Shown: positions 17,116 to 26,052 of the stretch, one piece after another
Position numbering within the stretch: position 1 is the first letter of the stretch
Layout of the letters: the number at the start of each line of letters is the position of its first letter
From: Bacteroidia bacterium 43-41
GTDB lineage: Bacteria; Bacteroidota; Bacteroidia; Bacteroidales; Dysgonomonadaceae
DNA: 64,000 nucleotides
Reading direction: 5' to 3'
Assembly: GCA_001898165.1 (NCBI GenBank)
Contig: MKTD01000066.1
Location: forward strand, 35,670 to 99,669
Translations under genes and position numbers: made by a program
Notes under the pieces: generated by a model
The model's input: the letters and a program-made list of their open reading frames with translations, nothing else
What the model was told of the DNA's origin: nothing
Database searches by the model: none

Positions 17116-18222
17116 ATGAAAAAAGTATTAAAAATCGCCGGATTAGCGCTTTTAGTGCTATTGGTAATATGGACGTTCATCTTTTTATATAAAAAATCGC
17201 GTCCTAAAGTAAAAACGTATCAGATTGAAACCGTTACGAAAAACAACATCGAAAAACGGACAGTGGCAACCGGAAAGGTACAGCCTCGAAATGAAATTCT
17301 CATAAAGCCGCAAATGTCGGGCATTATTTCAGAAATTTATAAAGAAGCGGGTGAAAAAGTGGTTGCCGGCGATATTATCGCCAAAATACAGGTTATCCCC
17401 GACATGGTGAACCTGAGCGGGGCCGAGTCGCGTGTGGAAAGAGCGCAATTAGCTGCCGATCAGAGCCGTAGCAATTACGAACGCGACCGAAAACTGTACG
17501 AAAACCAAGTCATCTCGAAAGAGGAATTTGAAAAAGTTCAACTTCAGTATAGAAGCGATCAGGAAGAACTCCGGGCAGCCAGCGACAACCTGAGCCTGGT
17601 GCGTACGGGAATTACCAAAAGTTCGGCAAAATACAGCAATACCCTCGTCCGCGCTACGGTGAGCGGAACTATTCTCGACATCCCCGTCAAGGTAGGAAAC
17701 TCGGTTATACAGTCCAACAACTTTAACGACGGCACCACTATCGCCTCGGTTGCCAACCTGAGCGATATGCTTTTCGTGGGAAAGATTGACGAAACCGAAG
17801 TAGGCAAACTTTCTGTGGAGATGCCCATGGAAATCACCATCGGTGCCATTCAGGACAAGAAGATCCCGGCGAAATTAGAATATGTCTCGCCCAAAGGGGT
17901 TGAAGAGAGCGGGGCCATCCTTTTCGAGATGAAAGCAGCTATGGAAATGCCGGCTGATGTGTTTATCCGCGCCGGCTACAGCGCCAACGCCGATATTATT
18001 CTCAATCGCCGCGACAGCGTACTTTCCATCCCCGAAAGCTGTATCGAGTTCAGCAACGATTCGGCATTCGTCTATACGGTAAAAAGCGAAAAGCCGCAGG
18101 AGTTTAACCGCAAGTACGTAAAAACCGGCCTTTCCGACGGAATCAATATCGAAATCATTGAAGGGTTGAAACTCAACGATAAAGTACGCGGTAACGAGAT
18201 TATTGAAACGAAAAAGAATTGA
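17116..18222 (+). CDS. Membrane-fusion (periplasmic adaptor) protein
   Basis: A 368-residue HlyD/MacA-type adaptor anchored by one N-terminal helix. It has a biotinyl-lipoyl-like half-motif (KPQMSGIISEIYKEAGEKVVAGDIIAKIQ), a coiled-coil hairpin (about residues 105-165, ENQVISKEEFEKVQLQYRSD), the second lipoyl half (LVRATVSGTILDIPVKVGN) and a beta-barrel domain. It should bridge the FtsX permeases to the TolC protein encoded 12 bp downstream. Confidence 0.92.
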   Translation: MKKVLKIAGLALLVLLVIWTFIFLYKKSRPKVKTYQIETVTKNNIEKRTVATGKVQPRNEILIKPQMSGIISEIYKEAGEKVVAGDIIAKIQVIPDMVNLSGAESRVERAQLAADQSRSNYERDRKLYENQVISKEEFEKVQLQYRSDQEELRAASDNLSLVRTGITKSSAKYSNTLVRATVSGTILDIPVKVGNSVIQSNNFNDGTTIASVANLSDMLFVGKIDETEVGKLSVEMPMEITIGAIQDKKIPAKLEYVSPKGVEESGAILFEMKAAMEMPADVFIRAGYSANADIILNRRDSVLSIPESCIEFSNDSAFVYTVKSEKPQEFNRKYVKTGLSDGINIEIIEGLKLNDKVRGNEIIETKKN

Positions 18223-18234
18223 TCGTAAAGAAGT

Positions 18235-19536
18235 ATGAGAACATCTATCATCATCGCTATTTTTTGTAGTTTGTCCGCAATGGTATCGGCACAGCAATAC
18301 ACGCTCGAAGAGTGCATCAACATTGCCTTGCAAAACAACGTGAACATCAAACAGCAGGAACTGAACAAGGCACAGCGTCACATTGCTTACACTCAAGCAA
18401 GGAACGACCTGTTGCCCAGTGTGAACGCATCCGCGGGACAGAATTTTATTTTCGGCCGATCTATTGGCCTCGACAATACCTACCAGAATACCAACTCATC
18501 ACAGACCTCGTTGGGCGTAGGAGCGAACATCACCTTGTTTGACGGATTGCGGATGAAGCATAACATCGATGCCAAACGTGCCGATTTAAGTGCCGCCGAA
18601 GCCGATTTAGAGAAGTTTAAAGACGACATGGAAATAAGCGTGGCAACGGCATTTCTGCAAGTTTTGCTGCAAAAGGAATTGTTGCAGATTGCCAATGAAC
18701 AGATCCAATTAACGGATGCCAATATGAATCGCCGGAAAGAGTTGATAAAAAGCGGCAAGATGGCTCAGGGCGAGATTTATGAACTTGAAGCGCAGCGTGC
18801 CCGCGAAGAACAAAACAAGGTCCAGGCAGAAAGCAATCTTAAGCTGGCATTGCTCGATCTGGCTCAAATAATGGAACTGGACGATTTTTCGAATTTCGAT
18901 GTTTCCGCTCCGCCGGTGGAGTCTATCATCAGTGAAGGAGTGCCGCTCTCACCATTCGATATTTTTCAAACCGCACTACTCACCCGTCCTGAAATAAAAG
19001 CAGCTGAGTACCGATGGCAGAGCAGCGAAAAAGAGGTGTTGATGGCAAAATCGCAACTTTACCCGTCACTCTCCTTTGGCGCTAATTTTGGAACCGGGTA
19101 TTACAACATGAGCGGACGGCCCAATGACTCGTTCAATAAGCAAATCCGTAACAACATGAGCAATTCGCTCGGCTTCAGCCTGCGGATCCCTATTTTCAAT
19201 AAATTCCAGACAAGGGACAATATCCGGTTGGCAGAGCTTGCCGCAGCAAACAGCCAATTGGAAATAGACAAGGTAAAAATCGATCTTCGCAAACGTATTG
19301 AGCAGGCATACCAAAACGCCTTAGGTGCACAAAGCAAGTGGAGGGCCACGCAAAAATCGGAACTGTCGGGACGGGAAGCATATCGATTCGCACAGGAAAA
19401 ATTTGATAACGGCCGGGCCAACCCCTACGAGCTTTTTCAGGCGAAAAGCAGCCTCACCCAAACATTATCCGATCAGGCACAAGCAAAATACGAATATGCT
19501 TTCCGCCTAAAAATACTGGAATTGTTAAAAAACTGA
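18235..19536 (+). CDS. TolC-family outer membrane channel
   Basis: A 433-residue outer membrane efflux protein with a cleavable signal (MVSAQ) and the two repeated helical halves of the TolC family: YTLEECINIALQNNVNIKQ near the N terminus and TALLTRPEIKAAEYRWQSS in the middle. It completes the tripartite pump encoded by the preceding four genes. Confidence 0.92.
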   Translation: MRTSIIIAIFCSLSAMVSAQQYTLEECINIALQNNVNIKQQELNKAQRHIAYTQARNDLLPSVNASAGQNFIFGRSIGLDNTYQNTNSSQTSLGVGANITLFDGLRMKHNIDAKRADLSAAEADLEKFKDDMEISVATAFLQVLLQKELLQIANEQIQLTDANMNRRKELIKSGKMAQGEIYELEAQRAREEQNKVQAESNLKLALLDLAQIMELDDFSNFDVSAPPVESIISEGVPLSPFDIFQTALLTRPEIKAAEYRWQSSEKEVLMAKSQLYPSLSFGANFGTGYYNMSGRPNDSFNKQIRNNMSNSLGFSLRIPIFNKFQTRDNIRLAELAAANSQLEIDKVKIDLRKRIEQAYQNALGAQSKWRATQKSELSGREAYRFAQEKFDNGRANPYELFQAKSSLTQTLSDQAQAKYEYAFRLKILELLKN

Positions 19537-19596
19537 TTTCGTGTAACGGAATCTGCCCATCGTACGTCTTATAGATAAAAATAAATTACTCCGATT

Positions 19597-20325
19597 ATGA
19601 AAAATTTCGCATTGACAAATCTATTGATTCTCTCCATCGTTCTTTTCACGAACGGTGCATGTGCTCAAAGCAACCGCATTACAAATAAAAATTACAACGT
19701 AACAGCATTTTCCGCCCTGGTATCAAACACGGTGGGAAATATAGAATTCACACAATCTCCCAATTACAGCGTGAGTGCCGAAGGAGATGAAGAGATGGTT
19801 AACAACCTGATAGTAAATGTAAAAGACAACAAGCTCAACGTGTCGATGAAGAAAGACCTGAAAAGGATGTTTGGTAACCGGCAGTCGGGAAAGCTCGTTA
19901 TCAGGATAAGCTCACCAAACCTCAGCCTGATTGAATCAGACGGTGTGGGGAATCTCGAATTGAAAGGAAGACTGGACGCACCCCAATTTAAAATCGTTTC
20001 TACGGGCGTGGGAAACATCAATGCCCGGGATCTTGCTTCCGATAATATAGACATCACTTCAGACGGCGTGGGAAATATCGAAATGAAAGGATCTGCCACT
20101 TCAGTCTCTGTCGCATCAAAAGGCGTGGGAAACGTAAAGCTTGAGAACCTGAAAGCTGCGCGTGCGAAAATCGAATCGGGTGGCGTGGGAAATGTTACGT
20201 GCCATGCAACAGAATCGGTGGACATCAACGCCGACGGGATTGGCAACGTCACCTATTACGGCAATCCCATAACAAAGAATATCCGCAAAAATGGTATTGG
20301 GAAAGTAAAATCCGGAAATCAGTGA
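19597..20325 (+). CDS. Secreted DUF2807 (head GIN domain) protein with GVGN repeats
   Basis: A 242-residue exported protein with a signal ending ACAQ. From residue 45 on it has a regular repeat in which GVGN or GIGN recurs about every 20-25 residues (TVGNIEF, GVGNLEL, GVGNINA, GVGNIEM, GVGNVKL, GVGNVTC, GIGNVTY), the pattern of a beta-solenoid auto-adhesin-type DUF2807 domain. The repeat is visible in the DNA as GGCGTGGGAAA. It is the last gene of the export cluster, 60 bp after tolC, and may be a secreted client or an envelope accessory. Function unknown. Confidence 0.85.
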   Translation: MKNFALTNLLILSIVLFTNGACAQSNRITNKNYNVTAFSALVSNTVGNIEFTQSPNYSVSAEGDEEMVNNLIVNVKDNKLNVSMKKDLKRMFGNRQSGKLVIRISSPNLSLIESDGVGNLELKGRLDAPQFKIVSTGVGNINARDLASDNIDITSDGVGNIEMKGSATSVSVASKGVGNVKLENLKAARAKIESGGVGNVTCHATESVDINADGIGNVTYYGNPITKNIRKNGIGKVKSGNQ

Positions 20326-20450
20326 TTTAATTATCAACTAATTACACTTCTCGAACAGTAAAGCACAGGGCTTAGTACAGCAACAAAATAAGCGGGCTAA
20401 CAACAATCAGGATAATATAACCACTCTACTTTTAGATTAAACTCTATTCA

Positions 20451-20482
20451 AAAACGGGCGCTTGTTCGAAAGCTCCCGTTTT
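20451..20482. terminator. Bidirectional intrinsic terminator
   Basis: AAAACGGG and CCCGTTTT flank GCTT/AAGC with one mismatch pair and a short loop; A residues on the left and T residues on the right make it usable from both sides. It separates the DUF2807 gene from the convergent yeiH gene. Confidence 0.7.
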
Positions 20483-20553
20483 ACTATTGACCGAAAGCTA
20501 TTCGTTTACCGGATCGCTCCTGTTCCGGAGACCGTAACCGTGTCTTTCAGAAC

Positions 20554-21582
20554 CTATGAGATATATTTGACCATGTAGTATCCTCCAACCATTAACCACA
20601 AGAATAATATGAGCGCGAGCAAAAATGGTTTCACTCCGGCTTCCTTGAATTTTCTTAAATGAGTCTCAATACCCAAAGCCGTCATCGCCATTGTCAGCAG
20701 AAATGTATCTATATAATTTAGGGCATTTACAACACTCCCGGGTAGCAGGTTTAATGAATTGAAACCGATAACTGCGATAAACCCAAAAGCAAACCAGGGA
20801 ATCGTAATTTTAATTGCATGATGAGCTGTCCTTGCGCTACGATTGACTTGCCCGGCTATGATCAGGGAAAATATGAGCAGTATAGGCGCTAAAAACATGA
20901 CCCTTATCATTTTTACAATAACTGCCGTTCCGGTGACAGCCTCTCCCATGCCATTACCGGCTCCGACAACATGGGCCACTTCATGCACGGTAGCTCCCGT
21001 GTAAAGCCCCCATTGTTGAATGGTCAGATCCAACAGTCCACTTCTATACAATAGTGGGTATAAAAACATGGCAATAGTGCCAAAGATGACAACCGTAGAT
21101 ACGGCAATAGTTGTTTTATGCGGTTTATTATTTATTACGGCCTCCATACCCAAAATTGCGGCGGCCCCACAAATGGCACTTCCGGTACTGGTCAATAATG
21201 CGGTCTCTTTATCTATTTTCAATAATTTCCCCATCAGTAATCCAATGATCAATGTGCCCGTAATGATAATCACATCAATTATAACTGCAGAAAGTCCCAC
21301 AGACATAATGTTTTGAAAAGTAAGCCGGAACCCATATAGAACAATAGCTGTACGCAACAGTTTTTTTGATGCGAAGGTAATTCCCGGGAGCCACTCTTCG
21401 GGCATATTCTTTTTTAATGTATTGCCGTACGCCATTCCCAATACAATGCCAATAATAAGCGGGCTCAGGGATAAGTATTGCATTACAGGAAATTGTGCAA
21501 TGTAAAAGGATGCACAGGTAAACAGGGCGACAAAAAGTACTCCATGCAGCACATTCGCCCTTTTTTGCTCATTCGTCATCAT
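20554..21582 (-). CDS. yeiH: YeiH-family putative sulfate exporter
   Basis: A 342-residue inner-membrane protein with about ten helices and the UPF0324/YeiH hallmarks LSPLIIGIVLGMAYGN, LLRTAIVLYGFRLTF, STGSAICGAAAI and GATVHEVAHVVGAG. Members are annotated as putative sulfate exporters, but direct evidence for the substrate is limited. It is divergent from a LysR regulator, as yeiH-like genes are in many bacteria. The second methionine is an equally possible start. Confidence 0.9.
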   Translation of the reverse strand: MMTNEQKRANVLHGVLFVALFTCASFYIAQFPVMQYLSLSPLIIGIVLGMAYGNTLKKNMPEEWLPGITFASKKLLRTAIVLYGFRLTFQNIMSVGLSAVIIDVIIITGTLIIGLLMGKLLKIDKETALLTSTGSAICGAAAILGMEAVINNKPHKTTIAVSTVVIFGTIAMFLYPLLYRSGLLDLTIQQWGLYTGATVHEVAHVVGAGNGMGEAVTGTAVIVKMIRVMFLAPILLIFSLIIAGQVNRSARTAHHAIKITIPWFAFGFIAVIGFNSLNLLPGSVVNALNYIDTFLLTMAMTALGIETHLRKFKEAGVKPFLLALILFLWLMVGGYYMVKYIS

Positions 21583-21598
21583 TTTTCTTTAATTTGTC

Positions 21599-21617
21599 TA
21601 ACTTTGTCGCAAAGTTA
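21599..21617. promoter_or_regulatory. 19-bp palindrome between yeiH and the LysR gene
   Basis: TAACTTTGTCGCAAAGTTA is a perfect inverted repeat with 8-bp arms around TCG. Each arm is also an exact TAnnTTTG element, one facing each gene, and the palindrome contains the T-N11-A pattern of LysR boxes. It is 16 bp upstream of yeiH and 114 bp upstream of the LysR gene. The double reading as operator and divergent promoter is an inference. Confidence 0.65.
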
Positions 21618-21731
21618 CGACAGAATAAAACCGGTTGTTGCTTTTATATTATTATGCTCCATAAAGAAAAGTTATGAAGGCCGGTACTTTTCCTCTCTTC
21701 TTTATAAGACAATAAACAGATTACTATTGAC

Positions 21732-22622
21732 ATGTTTAATTTCAGATTACAAGTTTTCTATACTGTTGCGCTCAACGCAAGTTTTACAAAGGCAGCCAGA
21801 GAATTACACATCACCCAGCCTGCTATAACCAACAACATCAGGGAGTTGGAAAATTCCCTAGGCATCAGCCTGTTTAACAGGAATCACGGTGGAATATCAT
21901 TAACCGAAGCCGGCAGGATAGTATTCGAATACACCGAACGTGCTATCGATCAATACAAGAAGATGGAATATGAAATTGGCCGATTGAAAAAATCTTTCTC
22001 CGGAAAGCTTAAAATCGGAGCCAGCACAACCATCGAGCAATATGTGCTTCCGGTACTATTATCCAGGTTCAATAAGAAATATCCCGATATCGAAATATTG
22101 GTATTCAATCACAATACGATGAATGTAGAAAAGGATGTTCTATCCCATAAAATTGATTTGGGCGTAATAGAAGGGAATCCGGGGCAGATGGAGTTTAAGT
22201 ACATTCCTTTTATGCAAGATGAGATTGTAGCTATTGCCCATGTATCTCAACCCGTTTCTAAAAAATCACAGATATCGTTAGAGGAACTAATACACACACC
22301 GCTTGTTTTACGGGAAATGGGCTCGGGAACCCTTGATGTTATTCTCAGCGCCTTGCAGAGACATGAAATAAAACTAAAAGATATGAATGTGAAGATGCAT
22401 TTGGGAAGTACGGAAAGCATTAAAAACTTTTTAAAAAGCAGCAACTGTATAGGTCTTATATCCGTCCACGCTGTCAGCAAAGAGGTTGCACGGGGAGATT
22501 TCCAGATAATCGATATCGACGGATTAGATATCACCCGTACTTTTAATTTCATTTATCCTCAAGGCCAACAAGATGGGCTAACGGATATGTTTATCAATTT
22601 TTGCATGAAAAATAAAGAGTGA
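21732..22622 (+). CDS. LysR-family transcriptional regulator
   Basis: A 296-residue regulator with an N-terminal winged helix-turn-helix (FTKAARELHITQPAITNNIRELE, residues 18-40) and a C-terminal periplasmic-binding-like effector domain from about residue 90 (KLKIGASTTIEQYVLPVLL). The sequence is of the CysL/YeiE type that sits next to yeiH genes and probably controls it in response to a sulfur compound. The effector is not known. Confidence 0.9.
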   Translation: MFNFRLQVFYTVALNASFTKAARELHITQPAITNNIRELENSLGISLFNRNHGGISLTEAGRIVFEYTERAIDQYKKMEYEIGRLKKSFSGKLKIGASTTIEQYVLPVLLSRFNKKYPDIEILVFNHNTMNVEKDVLSHKIDLGVIEGNPGQMEFKYIPFMQDEIVAIAHVSQPVSKKSQISLEELIHTPLVLREMGSGTLDVILSALQRHEIKLKDMNVKMHLGSTESIKNFLKSSNCIGLISVHAVSKEVARGDFQIIDIDGLDITRTFNFIYPQGQQDGLTDMFINFCMKNKE

Positions 22623-22650
22623 GTTGATGAAGATTTCAGGTTCCCGGTTG

Positions 22651-23367
22651 TCATAAATAGAGGTAGAAATCCCGTACCAAACCTATAAATTCAGGCGTGT
22701 AAACGTGATGCTTCTCCTCAATAACCAATTCATTCCTATCCACCTTCTTCTTAACTCCCACGTTAAACTCCAACAAAATTCTTTTAGGCGAGGCACCCCG
22801 TACAGGATACACAACTGTTTCGCGGGAGAGATGGAAATTTACTTTTTCGGCCACAAGCATTATATTCTCCCGTTCCAAAAACGGATAGATCAGTGAAAGA
22901 GTTCCGGTATCGTTCAAGAGCTCTTTGCTTAATACGAAAAGGTCATTCAGGGTGAGCGAGTCCGCGTGCCGCGCATCAGTCCTTCTCATATCGGGCGATG
23001 GCAGCGAATGGGTAAAAAAAGGCGGGTTGGAGACAATCAAATCGAATTGTCCGGCCGCAACCGGCACAAAATCCTGAAACGACAAAGGCAACACCTCAAT
23101 CCTCTCTTTAAAACGCGAATTTCCAACATTCTCTTTTGCTTGCAAAGCCGCCTCCGTATCTATTTCGATAGCGGTTATTTTTGCCAGGTTGTTTCGCTGT
23201 GCGGCAATTAAGGCAATTAAGCCCGATCCCGTCCCCACATCCAGGATCGATCTGCAGTCACTAACATCTGCCCAGGCGCCCAGCAGAACTCCATCGGTAC
23301 CGACCTTCATCGCACATCTGTCGTGAAAAACAGTAAATTGCTTAAATTTAAAACAGTTATTCCCCAT
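22651..23367 (-). CDS. trmN6: tRNA1(Val) A37 N6-methyltransferase TrmN6-like
   Basis: A 238-residue SAM-dependent methyltransferase of the YfiC/TrmN6 group, which modifies adenine 37 of tRNA-Val. It has the typical start FKFKQFTVFHDRCAMKVGTD, motif I ILDVGTGSGLIALIAAQR, and the NPPF catalytic motif in LIVSNPPFFTHSL. The ORF track extends the frame to 23586, but those 73 extra residues are not family-like; the ATG at 23367 gives the expected N terminus. Divergent from lon. Confidence 0.88.
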   Translation of the reverse strand: MGNNCFKFKQFTVFHDRCAMKVGTDGVLLGAWADVSDCRSILDVGTGSGLIALIAAQRNNLAKITAIEIDTEAALQAKENVGNSRFKERIEVLPLSFQDFVPVAAGQFDLIVSNPPFFTHSLPSPDMRRTDARHADSLTLNDLFVLSKELLNDTGTLSLIYPFLERENIMLVAEKVNFHLSRETVVYPVRGASPKRILLEFNVGVKKKVDRNELVIEEKHHVYTPEFIGLVRDFYLYL

Positions 23368-23497
23368 AAACGAAAGAAATTTATATTTGGCACGGAATTT
23401 GGTATATGATATACGCGTTGTAAAAACAAAATTAATACATATTCTGTTCTCACGAAACACAATATGAATTGAACCGCATAGAAAACAAGTTAATAAT

Positions 23498-25954
23498 ATG
23501 TTTCTAAATAAATTATCAATGTTAAAATCGGAAGAAAGCGAGAACAATGTGATATCGTTCATTGCCGGGGATTTTTTAGACGGCAACCAGGAAATAGACG
23601 AAAATTATTTGAGAGAAAGCCTTCCGATATTACCGTTGCGCAACACCATTGTTTTTCCGGGAAGCGGGCTTCCTATCTCTGTGGGGCGGAGTAAATCGCT
23701 CAAATTGGTCAGGGCATTGGGCAAAAAGCACCGGTATATCGGCTTAGTCTGCCAAAAAGACAATAACATTGAAGAACCTGAAAAAGAAGACCTGTATCAA
23801 ATTGGAGTTATCGCCGAAGTAATCCGCGTGATTGAACTCGATAAGAATAACCTGAGCATCATCGTTCAGGCAAAAAAAAGATTTGAATGGACAGAGTTCA
23901 CGCAGACCGAACCTTTTTTTACGGCAAACTACAAGATCCTGGAGTCGAAAAAAGCAGACAAAGACGACAGGGAGTTCAAAGCAATTTTAGACTCCATAAG
24001 GGATTCTATGAACCACATGCTCAATATTCTCGGCGATCCGCCCAAGGAACTGTTGCAAACGATCAATCACGAGTCGTTCACCGATATGCTGGTAAGCTAC
24101 AGCGCTACCAATATACCGATTGAAAACAGGGAAAAGCAGGAGTTGCTGAGCATAAATGATGAAAAAGAACAAGCATATAGGCTGCTGATGATCCTCAACC
24201 GCGAAACACAAATACTGGAGTTGAAGATGAACATCCAGATGAAGACCCGCGAAGACCTCAACCAGCAACAGAAAGAATATTTCTTACAACAACAGATAAA
24301 AACCATTCAGGAAGAGCTGGGCGGCAACACACAGCAAATAGAGATCGCAGAGTTCCGTAAAAAGGGAAAAGCCAAGAAGTGGAGCAAGGAAGTGGCTGAA
24401 ATTTTCGAAAAGGAAATAAGTAAACTGGAAAGGTTGCACCCACAGTCGCCCGATTATTCGGTTCAGTTCGGCTATCTGCAAACCATTGTGGATTTGCCTT
24501 GGAATGAGTACACCAAAGACAGCTTCAACTTGAAAAATGCACAAAAAATCCTCGATCGCGACCATTTTGGAATGGAAAAGGTGAAAGAGCGCATCATTGA
24601 GCATTTGGCGGTCCTGAAGTTGAAAGGCGATTTAAAATCCCCGATCCTCTGCCTCTACGGCCCTCCCGGAGTAGGTAAAACATCGCTCGGGAAATCGGTT
24701 GCCGAAGCATTGAACAGAAAATATATCCGTGTCTCGCTGGGAGGCTTGCACGATGAAGCTGAAATCCGCGGACACCGTCGTACCTATATCGGGGCAATTC
24801 CGGGAAGGATTATTCAGAACATCCAAAAGGCAGGAAGTTCAAATCCGGTTTTTGTGTTGGACGAGATAGATAAAGTAGGCAACGATTTTCGTGGCGACCC
24901 GGCATCGGCATTGCTCGAAGTGCTTGATCCCGAACAGAATTCAACGTTCCACGACAATTATCTTTCCATTGATTACGATCTTTCGAAAGTGATGTTTATT
25001 GCTACGGCAAATAACCTTAACACCATTCCCCAACCCCTTCTCGACAGGATGGAGTTGATCAATGTGGGAGGATACATCAGCGATGAGAAAATAGAAATTG
25101 CCTATCGACACCTCGTCCCCAAACAGTTGGAAAATCACGGTATAAAAAAGAGAGCTTTCAGCATCTCGAAACCGGCTTTACTGAAGATAATCGAAGACTA
25201 CACACGCGAATCGGGAGTAAGGGAGTTGGACAAGAAAATAGCAAAAGTAATCCGGAAGATCGCCCGGAAGATTGCCGGGAACGAAGATTATCCCAAAGTA
25301 CTGAAACCTTCCGACGTAAAAGAATACCTCGGCATCGAAGAGTACAGCAAAGACCGGTACCAGGGCAATGATTATGCGGGAGTAGTTACCGGACTGGCCT
25401 GGACAGCCGTAGGCGGAGAAATTCTTTTTGTAGAGAGTTCGTTGAGCCGCGGGAAGGGTTCGAAGCTTACGATCACCGGAAACTTGGGTGATGTAATGAA
25501 GGAGTCGGCTATGCTGGCAATGGAATATATACACGCCAATGCCGACCTGTTGAATATCGACCCCGATATTTTTGAGAACTGGAATACGCACGTCCACGTT
25601 CCCGAAGGCGCTATACCCAAAGACGGGCCATCGGCAGGAATAACAATGGTAACTTCACTGGCTTCGGCTTACACACAGCGGAAAGTACGAAATAACCTGG
25701 CCATGACGGGAGAAATTACGCTTCGGGGAAAAGTGCTCCCGGTTGGCGGGATACGGGAGAAGATACTGGCAGCAAAACGTGCCGGAATTACCGACATCAT
25801 ACTTTGCAAAGAAAACGAAAAAGATATCCTCGAGATCAAACCCGAATATGTGGCAGGATTGAACTTTCACTATGTGGAAGATGTGAAACAAGTGTTGGAT
25901 CTGGCTCTGCTGGAAGAAAAAGTAAAAAGTCCAAAGAATTTCACCATAACTTAA
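23498..25954 (+). CDS. lon: ATP-dependent protease Lon
   Basis: An 818-residue cytoplasmic AAA+ serine protease for damaged and regulatory proteins. It has the N-terminal LON substrate-binding domain ([14 protein letters not shown]), a coiled-coil region, Walker [12 protein letters not shown] near residue 388, Walker [11 protein letters not shown], and the protease domain with the Ser-Lys dyad: serine near residue 711 in [11 protein letters not shown] and lysine near 754 in [12 protein letters not shown]. Length is normal for the family. An internal ATG at 23519 is an alternative start. Confidence 0.95.
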   Translation: MFLNKLSMLKSEESENNVISFIAGDFLDGNQEIDENYLRESLPILPLRNTIVFPGSGLPISVGRSKSLKLVRALGKKHRYIGLVCQKDNNIEEPEKEDLYQIGVIAEVIRVIELDKNNLSIIVQAKKRFEWTEFTQTEPFFTANYKILESKKADKDDREFKAILDSIRDSMNHMLNILGDPPKELLQTINHESFTDMLVSYSATNIPIENREKQELLSINDEKEQAYRLLMILNRETQILELKMNIQMKTREDLNQQQKEYFLQQQIKTIQEELGGNTQQIEIAEFRKKGKAKKWSKEVAEIFEKEISKLERLHPQSPDYSVQFGYLQTIVDLPWNEYTKDSFNLKNAQKILDRDHFGMEKVKERIIEHLAVLKLKGDLKSPILCLYGPPGVGKTSLGKSVAEALNRKYIRVSLGGLHDEAEIRGHRRTYIGAIPGRIIQNIQKAGSSNPVFVLDEIDKVGNDFRGDPASALLEVLDPEQNSTFHDNYLSIDYDLSKVMFIATANNLNTIPQPLLDRMELINVGGYISDEKIEIAYRHLVPKQLENHGIKKRAFSISKPALLKIIEDYTRESGVRELDKKIAKVIRKIARKIAGNEDYPKVLKPSDVKEYLGIEEYSKDRYQGNDYAGVVTGLAWTAVGGEILFVESSLSRGKGSKLTITGNLGDVMKESAMLAMEYIHANADLLNIDPDIFENWNTHVHVPEGAIPKDGPSAGITMVTSLASAYTQRKVRNNLAMTGEITLRGKVLPVGGIREKILAAKRAGITDIILCKENEKDILEIKPEYVAGLNFHYVEDVKQVLDLALLEEKVKSPKNFTIT

Positions 25955-26052
25955 CCTGTCTTCCCATACGGATAAGTTTTGCACAACAATGATTGGGAAA
26001 ATCATTTATTGGGGCTATATTTGTAAAAACCCCCGTTTTAACCCGGAATTTT

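Noticed and set aside
23368-23586. N-terminal extension of the TrmN6-like methyltransferase
   Set aside because: The 73 extra residues in the ORF track are not family-like and lie in the divergent promoter region with lon. The start at 23367 fits the family.
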